A stretch of DNA of 64,000 bases from Flavobacteriales bacterium (GTDB taxonomy: Bacteria; Bacteroidota; Bacteroidia; Flavobacteriales_D; Sanyastnellaceae): NCBI GenBank assembly GCA_027491075.1, contig JAIXWX010000025.1, forward strand, positions 62,001 to 126,000, written 5' to 3'. The notes under the pieces were generated by a model, which was not told the DNA's origin, made no database searches, and was given only the letters and a program-made list of their open reading frames with translations. How positions within the stretch are numbered: position 1 is the stretch's first letter; each line of letters begins with the position of its first letter. The position numbers were made by a program, and so were the translations under genes. Below, in pieces: positions 10,018 through 18,838 of this stretch.

Positions 10018-10226
10018 ACAATTGAAAAAAATGCCTTTTTTTTTATGGCTTTGGTAGGGGATTTCAAAAAATAATCGTATTTTTGATACAATTAATAAAA
10101 TAATCTAGGGAAAACGTCCGTTACACGACCCAGTACCTGCTAAGACAATTTTTTGCCTATAGACAAACTTTACTCTTTGTTCTCAATCATTTACACAAGT
10201 AGAACTCATAAAAAGAGGAGGTTGTT

Positions 10227-10814
10227 ATGCGTCTTAGCGAATTCACAGATCGCCAATTGGTAGAAGCTTATGTTCGGGGAAACGAGGAATGTTTTCAAGA
10301 GCTACTAAAGCGTTATAAAGGCCGAGTTTTCGGAAAAATTTCTATGTATGTTAAAGATCGCGCTGCTGCTGAGGATATCTTTCAAGATACCTTTATGAAG
10401 GCCATTAACGCGCTAAAAGACGGGCAATACAACGAGGAAGGCAAGTTCAGCGCTTGGATTTTGAGAATTGCACACAATCTGTGTATTGATTACTTCCGTG
10501 GTAAGAAAAAAATGCCAATGACTCGTGCCAACGACGACTTTGATCCTTTCGATTATATCTCCAGTGGTGAAAAGAACACTGAAGAAATAGCTGTAAAAAA
10601 GCAAGTCTTGGCCGATGCAAAGCGCCTGTTATCCTATCTTCCTGACGAACAGAAGGAAATAGTAATGATGCGTCTGTACTATGATATGAGCTTTAAGGAA
10701 ATATCTGACACACTTAATATTAGCATTAATACGGCATTAGGGCGAATGCGCTATGCATTGATTAATCTTCGAAAATTGGTAGAAAAGCACCAGCTTGAAA
10801 TGAATGTTTTATAA
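10227..10814 (+). CDS. RNA polymerase sigma factor, ECF-like sigma-70 family
   Basis: Directs RNA polymerase to a dedicated promoter set. Region 2 is clear (FQELLKRYKGRVFGKISMY, AEDIFQDTFMKAI, FSAWILRIAHNLCIDYFRG) and region 4 has the helix-turn-helix (LPDEQKEIVMMRLYYDMSFK, then ISINTALGRMRYAL). At 195 aa it has the usual ECF size. An unusually strong Shine-Dalgarno AGAGGAGG sits at 10215-10222, whereas most genes here lack one. A possible -7 element TATTTTTG lies at 10078-10085. A 66-aa gene follows after 68 bases instead of a typical transmembrane anti-sigma factor. Confidence 0.93.
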   Translation: MRLSEFTDRQLVEAYVRGNEECFQELLKRYKGRVFGKISMYVKDRAAAEDIFQDTFMKAINALKDGQYNEEGKFSAWILRIAHNLCIDYFRGKKKMPMTRANDDFDPFDYISSGEKNTEEIAVKKQVLADAKRLLSYLPDEQKEIVMMRLYYDMSFKEISDTLNISINTALGRMRYALINLRKLVEKHQLEMNVL

Positions 10815-10882
10815 GGTAAGTTTTTGTATCAAGGCAATAAAGTGAAATAGACTGCGTTGACCGAGTAAATTCAACCCAGCCT

Positions 10883-11083
10883 ATGGCACATTTTACTCTT
10901 CAAGACCTAGTCAATTTTACACAAAAAGAAAGCAAGATGGTAGAGGAAATTTTTCCTACCGTTGTGCAGGAAGAAGAGCAGCAACCAAGTGAGTCTGCTT
11001 TGCGCAACATTCTGAACTATTCTAAGGCACTAAGCGTTAGAAAGTCGAAGAATTCAGAGTTGATTAAGATGATTCTGAATTAA
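10883..11083 (+). CDS. Small conserved-looking protein downstream of the sigma factor
   Basis: A 66-aa soluble protein without signal peptide or membrane segment. An acidic middle (VVQEEEQQPS) is followed by ALRNILNYSKALSVRKSKNS, predicted helical and basic. I recall similar tails in small proteins of other Bacteroidota encoded next to this sigma factor, but cannot check that here. The position invites a role as a sigma-factor partner; there is no direct evidence. The stop codon is 5 bases before a long hairpin. Confidence 0.75.
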   Translation: MAHFTLQDLVNFTQKESKMVEEIFPTVVQEEEQQPSESALRNILNYSKALSVRKSKNSELIKMILN

Positions 11084-11088
11084 AAATT

Positions 11089-11132
11089 AAAGGTTCTTTT
11101 TCATTACATTTGAGTCATGAAAAAGAACCTTT
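11089..11132 (+). promoter_or_regulatory. Perfect 16-bp hairpin enclosing the start codon of the next gene
   Basis: AAAGGTTCTTTTTCAT (11089-11104) pairs without mismatch with ATGAAAAAGAACCTTT (11117-11132); the loop is 12 nt. The right arm begins exactly at the ATG of the outer-membrane protein gene, so folding would bury the start codon and first five codons. It could equally act as a weak terminator for the sigma operon, since the right arm ends in CCTTTTCC, but it lacks a long U-tract. Confidence 0.65.
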
Positions 11133-11788
11133 TCCTTTTAGTTATTCTTTGTTTTTTTCACACAATAGCACTTGCGCAGGACCGAAAGAAGGAAATCCAA
11201 GCTCGTCTAGGTTGGGGCCTAGGAGGCTATCGTTCTCTTACTACAGCCTCTTACAATGTATTGGGTGCGCAAATTGAGGAGAGCGATACCAGTGGTGCCG
11301 CTGCGAGACATCTTAATTTCGATCTACGTTATGAAATTACCCGTCGAATTGCTATAGGTTTAGATACTAAGTTTGGGTCTTATCTGTATGATGCAAACGA
11401 GGACAATACTGGTAAAAGCAACGGATATGCAATTTTTGGTATCCGTGCTGAATTTATGGTAGTAGATAGGCCGAAATTTCGTTGGTATTTGGGGGCTGGA
11501 TTCCATACTGCTGGGTTAGTCGTTGAGGAAAAGAATCAGGGGGCGTTCTCCGTAGATAATAAGGCGGAATATCGCGGCGGAGGTGTTAAGCTCAATACAG
11601 GACTTATCAAATACTTTGGTGACAGCCCTGTCGGAATTCATTTCAATGTCGGCTATGATGCGTATAATTTATCGATGGAGTCATTTACAGTTAATGGAGA
11701 TGATGTCGATTTGAGTAATTACGATGGCAATTTAGAACTTGATGGCGTAGATATTTCTTTAGGTCTGATTTTCAGAATACGGCCTTAA
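11117..11788 (+). CDS. Outer-membrane beta-barrel protein, unknown function
   Basis: A 223-aa protein with a signal peptide (MKKNLFLLVILCFFHTIALA) followed by alternating amphipathic strands typical of small porin-like barrels (ARLGWGLGGYRSL, NFDLRYEITRRIAIGLD, FRWYLGAGFHTAGL, GVDISLGLIFRIRP). The C-terminus ends in a barrel strand. No substrate can be assigned. The start codon lies inside a 16-bp perfect hairpin. The stop overlaps the convergent binding-protein gene by 4 bases. Its closeness to the sigma factor makes it a candidate regulon member. Confidence 0.8.
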   Translation: MKKNLFLLVILCFFHTIALAQDRKKEIQARLGWGLGGYRSLTTASYNVLGAQIEESDTSGAAARHLNFDLRYEITRRIAIGLDTKFGSYLYDANEDNTGKSNGYAIFGIRAEFMVVDRPKFRWYLGAGFHTAGLVVEEKNQGAFSVDNKAEYRGGGVKLNTGLIKYFGDSPVGIHFNVGYDAYNLSMESFTVNGDDVDLSNYDGNLELDGVDISLGLIFRIRP

Positions 11789-12864
11789 TTTTCTAGCCTT
11801 TTGAAATATTTGGGCTGATGATCAGGTAATATTTCTGGGTGAAATATGTAAATTAAATCAGCCAGTATTATTTGTGGTTCAAGCACAGCATCTCCAAAGT
11901 AGTCCGTATCTGTAGAGTTACAATAGAATACTTGTTTTTCTCTAATTGATTTTGCAGTTCCGAATCTCGGATCTTCCTGTATGATTTCTTGCAAGGTCAA
12001 ATCTTTTTCTCGAGCATCTATTCTTCCCCAAAAATCGCAGTCATGAACGATTTTGAAAAGCCTTTCGAAGGGTAAAGAAATATTTCCCTGTGCAATGGAA
12101 TCTTGAAAGATGTACTTGGCGCCAGCGTCGTGCAGCCAAGTTCCTTGGAAGCTATTACCTGGTGAGGCAAACCATGTCCCCGAGTTGTCACTTCCGGAGA
12201 AGACACAAGGCCTTTTTTCGTCTTTGATATGTGCAGTAGCATTTTTCAACTCAGTGTAAGCCTTTTCAATTTGGGTAAATTCAATTTCAGCTTCCTTCCA
12301 TTTTTGTAGGACCAATCCAAAAGCAAAGATCCACTCAGCTCGTCCTAAAGGATGGGTTTCTAGGTATTCAGAAATTGGAATGCACGGAATACCTTTCGAG
12401 GTGTACTTCTCGTAGTTGCCATGTCCGTAAGGATATACAAAGAACCAGTCAGGCTTAATTGATAGCAATTTTTCCATGTCCACATCATCCGCTCCAGAGA
12501 GTTCCAGGATTTTGCCTTCCTTTATTCTTGTGAGTGCATTTGCATTTTTAACGTATGAAGCGAAAGCCACTCCTTTTACGGATGCAAGTGCATCCAAATG
12601 TTCCGCATAACTAACGTGCGTAGTTGAAAGGAGCGCCACCGAAGTAGGAGTTTGATTGAGAATACGAATTATCTCCATTGTATCACCTGGATTCTGAAGA
12701 TCTAGCAATATGAGGTCGCTGTAGTTTTTATAAAAATTTATTTTGAATCCTTTAGCGTACGAAGGAGTCCATGATTTTTCAGGTGTCTCTGACGTATTGA
12801 TTTGCGAGACATTTGAAGTACAAGAAATAGCAATACAAAAGCAGAATAGTATATAAAATTTCAT
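11785..12864 (-). CDS. ABC-type iron-siderophore/cobalamin substrate-binding lipoprotein
   Basis: Helical-backbone periplasmic binding protein of the BtuF/FepB class that hands a metal chelate to an ABC importer. The lipoprotein signal (lipobox ending IAISC) anchors it in the membrane. The first lobe has TPTSVALLSTTHVSYAEHL and GVAFASYVKNA; the linker helix is followed by a second lobe with SGTWFASPGNSFQGTWLHDA and a C-terminal DTDYFGDAVLEPQIILADLI segment. No permease or ATPase gene is adjacent. A B12-riboswitch receptor occurs 50 kb away, so cobalamin is one possible ligand; heme or siderophore is equally possible. Confidence 0.88.
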   Translation of the reverse strand: MKFYILFCFCIAISCTSNVSQINTSETPEKSWTPSYAKGFKINFYKNYSDLILLDLQNPGDTMEIIRILNQTPTSVALLSTTHVSYAEHLDALASVKGVAFASYVKNANALTRIKEGKILELSGADDVDMEKLLSIKPDWFFVYPYGHGNYEKYTSKGIPCIPISEYLETHPLGRAEWIFAFGLVLQKWKEAEIEFTQIEKAYTELKNATAHIKDEKRPCVFSGSDNSGTWFASPGNSFQGTWLHDAGAKYIFQDSIAQGNISLPFERLFKIVHDCDFWGRIDAREKDLTLQEIIQEDPRFGTAKSIREKQVFYCNSTDTDYFGDAVLEPQIILADLIYIFHPEILPDHQPKYFKRLEN

Positions 12865-12921
12865 AATGCGAAGATAAGCGCGTGAAGTCCACTAAATTCG
12901 CGGCAAATCCATTCAATAAAA

Positions 12922-14562
12922 ATGGCGGGACACAACATCGATTTTAATCGCAATGAAGACAAGATGATGCAATTGGTTTCTCAGATGAATCATCGCTTAG
13001 AAAAGATCTATCTGGGAGGCGGAAAGTCAAGAATAGATAAAGAACATGAGAAGGGCAAGTTGACAGCAAGAGAACGCATCTCGTATTTATTGGATCCAGG
13101 TGCAGACACAATTGAAATCGGAGCCTTTGCAGGTTATGAAATGTATGCTGAGCATGGAGGATGTCCTGGAGGAGGTGTGGTAGTGGTAATGGGTTATATT
13201 CAAAAACGATTATGCATTGTGGTGGCCAATGATGCTACTGTTAAGGCAGGAGCATGGTTTCCTATCACAGGAAAGAAGAACTTGCGCGCTCAGGAAATAG
13301 CGATGGAGAATAAAATTCCTATCATATACTTAGTCGATAGTGCGGGAGTTTATTTGCCGATGCAGGATGAGATTTTTCCTGATAAAGAGCACTTCGGAAG
13401 AATTTTTAGAAACAACGCCATTATGAGTAGCATGGGTATTCCGCAGATTGCGGCTGTAATGGGTTCTTGCGTTGCAGGTGGAGCCTATCTACCTATTATG
13501 AGTGATGAAGCATTGATAGTAGATAAGACAGGTACCATTTTTTTGGCGGGAAGCTATCTTGTAAAAGCAGCGATCGGAGAAGATATTGACAATGAGACAT
13601 TGGGTGGAGCAACGACACATTGTGAGATATCAGGAGTTACTGACTACAAGGCCAAAGATGATAAAGATGCCTTAAATACCATTCGCAGTATTGTAGACAA
13701 ATTTGGAAGAGTTCAAAAGAGTGCCGGTTTTGATCGCATTAAATCTTTACCACCTTCGAAAGACGCTCGTGAAATGTATGGAATCTTGCCTGAGGATAGA
13801 ACCAAACCTTACGATGTAAAGGAGATTATTACAAGAATTATCGATGCGGGTGATTTTACGGAGTATAAAGCAGAGTACGGAAAGACAATAGTTTGTGGAT
13901 ACGCACGAGTGGACGGCTGGGCTGTAGGGATTGTGGCGAATCAGCGATCAGTGGTGAAAAGCAAGAAAGAAGGAATGCAGTTAGGAGGAGTGATTTTTAG
14001 TGATAGCGCAGATAAAGCTGCACGTTTTATCATGAATTGCAATCAAAAGAATATTCCTTTGATTTTTCTTCAAGATGTAACTGGATTTATGGTTGGATCT
14101 CGATCCGAGCATGGGGGTATTATAAAAGATGGGGCGAAATTGGTGAATGCCCAGGCCAATAGTGTTGTTCCGAAGTTTACTATAATCACTGGTAATAGTT
14201 ACGGTGCAGGCAACTATGCCATGTGCGGGAAGGCTTACGATCCTAGATTAATCGTAGGTTGGCCCACCGCACAGGTTGCAGTTATGGGAGGAGCTCAGGC
14301 AGCGAAAGTTTTGTTGCAAATTGAGATGGCTTCTATGAAAGCTAAAGGAGAGAATATAACGAAGGAAAGAGAAGAGGAGCTATATAAGAAAATTAAAGAT
14401 CGCTACGACACCCAGACATCTCCCTATTATGCCTCTGCAAGACTTTGGTTGGACGCAGTGATTGATCCAGTAGATACGAGAAAATGGATCAGTATGGGAA
14501 TAGAGGCGGCCAACAATGCGCCAGCCGAACGTGCATATTCAACAGGAGTACTTCAAGTCTAA
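12922..14562 (+). CDS. Acyl-CoA carboxylase beta (carboxyltransferase) subunit
   Basis: Transfers carboxyl from biotin to an acyl-CoA. The order of motifs (GKLTARERISYLLDPG, EIGAFAGYEMY, YLVDSAGVYLPMQDEIFPD, VMGSCVAGGAYLPIMSDEAL, then the C-terminal crotonase-like half with FLQDVTGFMVGS and GNSYGAGNYAMCG) is closest to methylcrotonyl-CoA carboxylase beta subunits, but propionyl-CoA cannot be excluded. The length of 546 aa is normal. The biotin carboxylase/carrier alpha subunit is not in the window. The next gene starts 3 bases after the stop, suggesting co-transcription. Confidence 0.94.
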   Translation: MAGHNIDFNRNEDKMMQLVSQMNHRLEKIYLGGGKSRIDKEHEKGKLTARERISYLLDPGADTIEIGAFAGYEMYAEHGGCPGGGVVVVMGYIQKRLCIVVANDATVKAGAWFPITGKKNLRAQEIAMENKIPIIYLVDSAGVYLPMQDEIFPDKEHFGRIFRNNAIMSSMGIPQIAAVMGSCVAGGAYLPIMSDEALIVDKTGTIFLAGSYLVKAAIGEDIDNETLGGATTHCEISGVTDYKAKDDKDALNTIRSIVDKFGRVQKSAGFDRIKSLPPSKDAREMYGILPEDRTKPYDVKEIITRIIDAGDFTEYKAEYGKTIVCGYARVDGWAVGIVANQRSVVKSKKEGMQLGGVIFSDSADKAARFIMNCNQKNIPLIFLQDVTGFMVGSRSEHGGIIKDGAKLVNAQANSVVPKFTIITGNSYGAGNYAMCGKAYDPRLIVGWPTAQVAVMGGAQAAKVLLQIEMASMKAKGENITKEREEELYKKIKDRYDTQTSPYYASARLWLDAVIDPVDTRKWISMGIEAANNAPAERAYSTGVLQV

Positions 14563-14565
14563 GAT

Positions 14566-16164
14566 ATGAGATCATTCATAGAAAAGAGACCTTTGGTTTT
14601 TTTATTGAGTTTAGCATTTTTGTTGAGACTCATTGCAGTCTTTTTTGCCAAAGGCTACATGATGCATGACGATCATTTTCTGACGGTAGAGCCTTCAGGT
14701 AGTTGGTCGGACGGATACAATTTCAACGAATGGATGCCAGGAGTTGGCAATGATCGCACTTCGCCAGAGCCTATCAGCTTTTTTTATTTATTTTTCTTGT
14801 TTTCTTTTTTCAAGTTTTTTAACCTGATTGGTATAGAGCATCCCGATACTCAAATGTATTTGATGAGGTTTATACACGCGTCATATTCATTGATGACGGT
14901 TTATCTTTCCTATCGAATAACGGAGCGAATTAGCAATAAGAGAGATGCTTTTCATGTAGGTTTGTTATTGGCGATTTTAGCGATAATTCCTAACTTTTCA
15001 GTTAGAAATTTAGTGGAGTTTGTGTGCATGCCTCCATTGCTTTATGGGGTGTGGCTGTTAGTTAAGCACAATGCGTTCCATTTTATAAACTATCGTTTGC
15101 CTTGGGGAAATGCCAGTCTTACTTTACAAGATTCTTTTTCACCTAGATTAAGCGTTTCTTGGAAAATTCTTGTGCTCGCGGCTTTTGTTATGGGCCTAGC
15201 GGTAGGAATTAGATATCAAACAGGACTATTTGTCGCCTGCGTTGGATTCGTATTTTTTCTTCAGAAAGAGTATTCAAGATTTTTGCTTTTTGGAGTGATT
15301 TCGTTTGTAGCATTTTTTGTAACCCAGGTCGATGATGTTATACTATGGGGGGGCAAACCATTTCAGCATTTACAAGGCTATTTTGGGTATAATGCAAAGA
15401 ATGCATTGAACTATCCTGGATCTCCTTTTGCTTATCTAAGTTTTATAGCATACTTTATTTTGCCTCCAGTTAGTTTGTTTCTGTTGTTTGGATTTATAAG
15501 AGAGTGGAAGCGATTTTTTTTCATTGTTTTTCCTGTGATTGCATTTGTACTTTTTCACTTCTGGTATCCCAATAGACAAGAGCGATTCATACTTCCTATT
15601 TTACCTTTCTTCATTATCATTGGCGTAATAGGTTGGCACCGGTTTTATGTGCAGTCTATTTTTTGGAGCAAGCGATCCAGCTTGTATGCATTTTGTATTG
15701 GATTTTTCATGCTTGTAAATCTTGTAGGCTTGGCTGTTCTAAGTACTATTTATTCGAAGAAAGCCAGGGTAGAAGCAATGCTTTATTTATACAATCAGGG
15801 TGATTGCAAAAATTTTATTCAGGAGTTTACACAAGGCGAAAGTGGAAGCCAAGTGCCTCAGTTTTATTCAGGTAACTGGCAATGGTATTACGTGTTTAGA
15901 AAAAGTAGCAGTGTTGAGGCCGAAGTAGCCATGATGGAAGAAGTTGCACTTCAACAGAGGGGAACATTTGACCCCAAAGAAGTTCCGAACTATATTCTGT
16001 TTTATAATGAAGATCAATTGGATGAACGGGTAGAAAGAATGAAGAAATATTTTCCAACGCTGGAATATTGCACTCGCATTTCTCCTGGTTGGTTTGATAA
16101 ACTTTTACACGAGCTCAACGATAAGAATTCATTGGAGACGGTTTTTATTTACAAGATGCCCTAA
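14566..16164 (+). CDS. GT22 (Alg9/PIG-B-like) membrane glycosyltransferase
   Basis: Polytopic membrane protein with about ten hydrophobic segments, likely using a lipid-linked sugar at the outer face of the inner membrane. The first periplasmic loop holds the acidic GT-C motif MMHDDHF. A late WYPNRQERFILPILPFF stretch matches the position and form of the HKEERF motif of eukaryotic-type GT22 mannosyltransferases. The C-terminal about 140 residues are soluble. It is packed between the carboxylase (3 bases) and the Omp85 gene (22 bases). The acceptor is unknown. Confidence 0.8.
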   Translation: MRSFIEKRPLVFLLSLAFLLRLIAVFFAKGYMMHDDHFLTVEPSGSWSDGYNFNEWMPGVGNDRTSPEPISFFYLFFLFSFFKFFNLIGIEHPDTQMYLMRFIHASYSLMTVYLSYRITERISNKRDAFHVGLLLAILAIIPNFSVRNLVEFVCMPPLLYGVWLLVKHNAFHFINYRLPWGNASLTLQDSFSPRLSVSWKILVLAAFVMGLAVGIRYQTGLFVACVGFVFFLQKEYSRFLLFGVISFVAFFVTQVDDVILWGGKPFQHLQGYFGYNAKNALNYPGSPFAYLSFIAYFILPPVSLFLLFGFIREWKRFFFIVFPVIAFVLFHFWYPNRQERFILPILPFFIIIGVIGWHRFYVQSIFWSKRSSLYAFCIGFFMLVNLVGLAVLSTIYSKKARVEAMLYLYNQGDCKNFIQEFTQGESGSQVPQFYSGNWQWYYVFRKSSSVEAEVAMMEEVALQQRGTFDPKEVPNYILFYNEDQLDERVERMKKYFPTLEYCTRISPGWFDKLLHELNDKNSLETVFIYKMP

Positions 16165-16186
16165 AAGTCACTTCTAACAGGCTTTT

Positions 16187-17338
16187 ATGATATTAAGAAG
16201 TATATCTACTATATTGTTGTTTTTATTTCTCTTCCCTGTTTTTACAAATGGGCAATTTGATTCTACAGAGCATTCGTTCGGTAAGAAAGTTGTACAGTAT
16301 GCCTATCGTTTTGTGAACGATTCCATGGATGTTGCCAAACCAAAGTTTCTTTTGTATCCGGTATTAGCTTATTCACCTGAGACGAATTTGGAGATTGGTT
16401 TTTCTGGATTGTATCTGTACTACGCTAAAGGTAAGTATGAGAAAAATAGGCTTAGTGAAATTCAAGGATTTACTTTTTTTACTTTGAATAGGCAGTATGG
16501 GGCATGGTTTGACCATTTTATTTATACAGACGATGATGATTGGTTTTTCCTTGGAAGGTTGCGTTTTCATCGTTTTCCTATATGGTATTATGGAGTAGGG
16601 CCAAACACTCTCAAGGAGAATCAAACAGTATTGAACAGTGATTATACTTTGATTAAAGAGCGTATTTTAAGAAAGGTGAGGAAGGATTTTTTTATAGGTG
16701 TAGAAGTAGATTACCAGCGTCTTTATAATGTGAGCTTTGGAAGGAAGGTTGGTACTGGGTATTTAGCTGGAGCTGACGGCACATCTAATCTGGGATTGGG
16801 TTTAGGTTTGGTATACGACAATAGAAAGAATGCCTTGAATGTGCGGAATGGTTTTTTTGCTGAGGTAGGTTATTTGTGGTATCGTCCGCAGTGGGGCAGT
16901 GAGTACACGTTTAATTCTTTGATTAGCGATTTTCGCATATTTCGAACGGTGAGACCTAAGCAAGTATTGGCTTGGCAACTTTCAGCAGTTGGAATGGGAG
17001 GGCAAGTTCCATTCAATCAACTCGCACAAATGGGTGGGGAGAGTTTGATGCGAGGGTATTATATGGGCAGGTTTCGAGATAGAACATTCGCTGCAACTCA
17101 GTTGGAGTACCGATGGCTTCCTTTCCCTGGTTGTAAGCGGTTAGGGGGTGTGCTGTTCGCAGGCTTTGGGACTGTTGGTCCAACTTGGGAGGAGTTGTTG
17201 CAACAGCGTATTCTTCCCACCGCAGGTGTAGGTTTACGGTATTTGATTTTCCCTAGAAAAGACATTTTTATAAGATTTGATGTTGGTCTCACTCCTGAAG
17301 GACCAGGGTTCTATATCTACACAGGAGAAGCCTTTTAA
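16187..17338 (+). CDS. Omp85 (BamA/TamA) family outer-membrane protein
   Basis: A 383-aa protein with signal peptide (ending FTNGQFDS) and no visible POTRA domains, so essentially only the 16-strand surface-antigen barrel. Typical elements are the early PVLAYSPETNLEIG strand, GLVYDNRKNALNVRNGFF, the lid-loop motif GGESLMRGYYMGRFRDR and a terminal phenylalanine after YIYTGEA. Short Omp85 proteins of this kind are common in Bacteroidota; some assist insertion of specific lipids or proteins. The role is not known. Confidence 0.88.
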   Translation: MILRSISTILLFLFLFPVFTNGQFDSTEHSFGKKVVQYAYRFVNDSMDVAKPKFLLYPVLAYSPETNLEIGFSGLYLYYAKGKYEKNRLSEIQGFTFFTLNRQYGAWFDHFIYTDDDDWFFLGRLRFHRFPIWYYGVGPNTLKENQTVLNSDYTLIKERILRKVRKDFFIGVEVDYQRLYNVSFGRKVGTGYLAGADGTSNLGLGLGLVYDNRKNALNVRNGFFAEVGYLWYRPQWGSEYTFNSLISDFRIFRTVRPKQVLAWQLSAVGMGGQVPFNQLAQMGGESLMRGYYMGRFRDRTFAATQLEYRWLPFPGCKRLGGVLFAGFGTVGPTWEELLQQRILPTAGVGLRYLIFPRKDIFIRFDVGLTPEGPGFYIYTGEAF

Positions 17339-17427
17339 TTAAAGAGATTTTAATCATATTGAAAGGTAACATTAGTCAGTTTTGATCATTTGTTGAAAGT
17401 TGGATTTTAATATTGTTGTTCAATTCA

Positions 17428-18795
17428 ATGCAAATGGACAGCACCACCACTTTTCTAGACAAATACAATCAAAGCGTACCACGTTACACCAGTTATCCTT
17501 CTGTCCCCTTTTGGAACCAAGAGCGCTTCGATGTAGCAGAATGGAAGTTCAGATTGAATAAAACATTTATTAATCAGTCTGGTGAAGTTTCTCTATACAT
17601 TCATTTGCCTTTCTGTGAGGATTTGTGCACATACTGTGCATGTAATAAGCGAATCACGAAGAACCATGCGGTGGAAGGTCCGTACATCGAAGCCGTCATT
17701 AAGGAGTGGTCTTTTTACAGGCATTTATTGACTGGACCAGTGGTTATAAAGGAAATTCACTTGGGGGGAGGTACACCGACTTTTTTTTCTCCTGATCATT
17801 TACGTCAACTTATTAATGGAATAACAGAGGGCTGCACTGTTTCAGAAGAACACGAGTTTTCAGTAGAGGTGCATCCGAATTATACTACTGATCTTCATTT
17901 AGAAACGTTGCGTGCTCTTGGGTTCAATAGAATTAGTATTGGTGTTCAAGATTTCGATCCGGTTGTTCAAGGACTTATCAATAGAATTCAGACCTTTCAA
18001 CAAACAGCACATGTATTTCAGAAAGCTAGGGAAATGGGTTTTAAAGGGGTGAATATTGATCTTGTTTATGGACTTCCTGGTCAAACAGAAGAGGGTATTT
18101 CTCGAACCCTTAAGAAGGTAGAGGTTTTGCGCCCTGACCGTATTGCGTTTTACTCTTATGCGCATGTGCCTTGGAAGAGCAAAGTACAGCGAAGGTATAA
18201 CGATGAAGATGTGCCACAGGGTCTAAGGAAATGGCATATGTATCGAAGAGGTCGCCAAGAACTTCTAGAGATGGGATATCAAGCCGTTGGTATGGATCAT
18301 TTTGCCCGGAAGGAGGATAAACTGATGTGTGCTTTTCGTAGAGGAGAATTGCACCGTAATTTCATGGGCTATACAACATCAAGTAATTTGCTTATGATAG
18401 GGCTAGGTGCATCGGCCATTACTGATACTTGGAGTGCTTTTAGCCAAAATGAAAGGGTTGTTGAGATCTATCAAGATAAAGTACGAAACGGTGAGTTTCC
18501 CATTGCGGCAGGTCATTTGTTGTCACGAAGGGATATGGTAATCCGTAGATTCATACTCTCACTTATGTGCAACGACCAGAGTAACATTCCTTTTTCAGAG
18601 TTAAGAGAAGCGCATATTGATTACATACTTGATAAGATTCCTTTGTTGGAAGAGGACGGGCTTATTCAAGTGGTGGGAGATAAAATTCAACTTTTGCCAT
18701 TAGGAAGAATGTTCGTCCGCAATGTCGTGGCGATTTTTGATGAGTATTTGCTAGATCGCGATATGAATGTTCCTATTTTCAGTAGAGCGATTTAA
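17428..18795 (+). CDS. hemN: Oxygen-independent coproporphyrinogen III oxidase
   Basis: Radical-SAM enzyme of heme synthesis that decarboxylates coproporphyrinogen III to protoporphyrinogen IX without oxygen. The cluster motif is CEDLCTYCACN (the HemN-specific CxxxCxxCxC), followed by the SAM-binding GGGTPTF and EVHPNYTT segments; the family opening YNQSVPRYTSYP is intact. The C-terminal HemN domain with LMCN...IPF is present. ATG at 17428 is preferred over the TTG at 17413; ATG at 17434 is also possible. The length of about 455 aa is normal. Confidence 0.96.
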   Translation: MQMDSTTTFLDKYNQSVPRYTSYPSVPFWNQERFDVAEWKFRLNKTFINQSGEVSLYIHLPFCEDLCTYCACNKRITKNHAVEGPYIEAVIKEWSFYRHLLTGPVVIKEIHLGGGTPTFFSPDHLRQLINGITEGCTVSEEHEFSVEVHPNYTTDLHLETLRALGFNRISIGVQDFDPVVQGLINRIQTFQQTAHVFQKAREMGFKGVNIDLVYGLPGQTEEGISRTLKKVEVLRPDRIAFYSYAHVPWKSKVQRRYNDEDVPQGLRKWHMYRRGRQELLEMGYQAVGMDHFARKEDKLMCAFRRGELHRNFMGYTTSSNLLMIGLGASAITDTWSAFSQNERVVEIYQDKVRNGEFPIAAGHLLSRRDMVIRRFILSLMCNDQSNIPFSELREAHIDYILDKIPLLEEDGLIQVVGDKIQLLPLGRMFVRNVVAIFDEYLLDRDMNVPIFSRAI

Positions 18796-18838
18796 TGACT
18801 CCCTTCGCTTGCTTTATCTTCGTGGTAAATTAACGATC

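Noticed and set aside
18767-18838. Start of the YiiX-like gene inside hemN
   Set aside because: The lipoprotein signal peptide starts at 18839, outside hemN.
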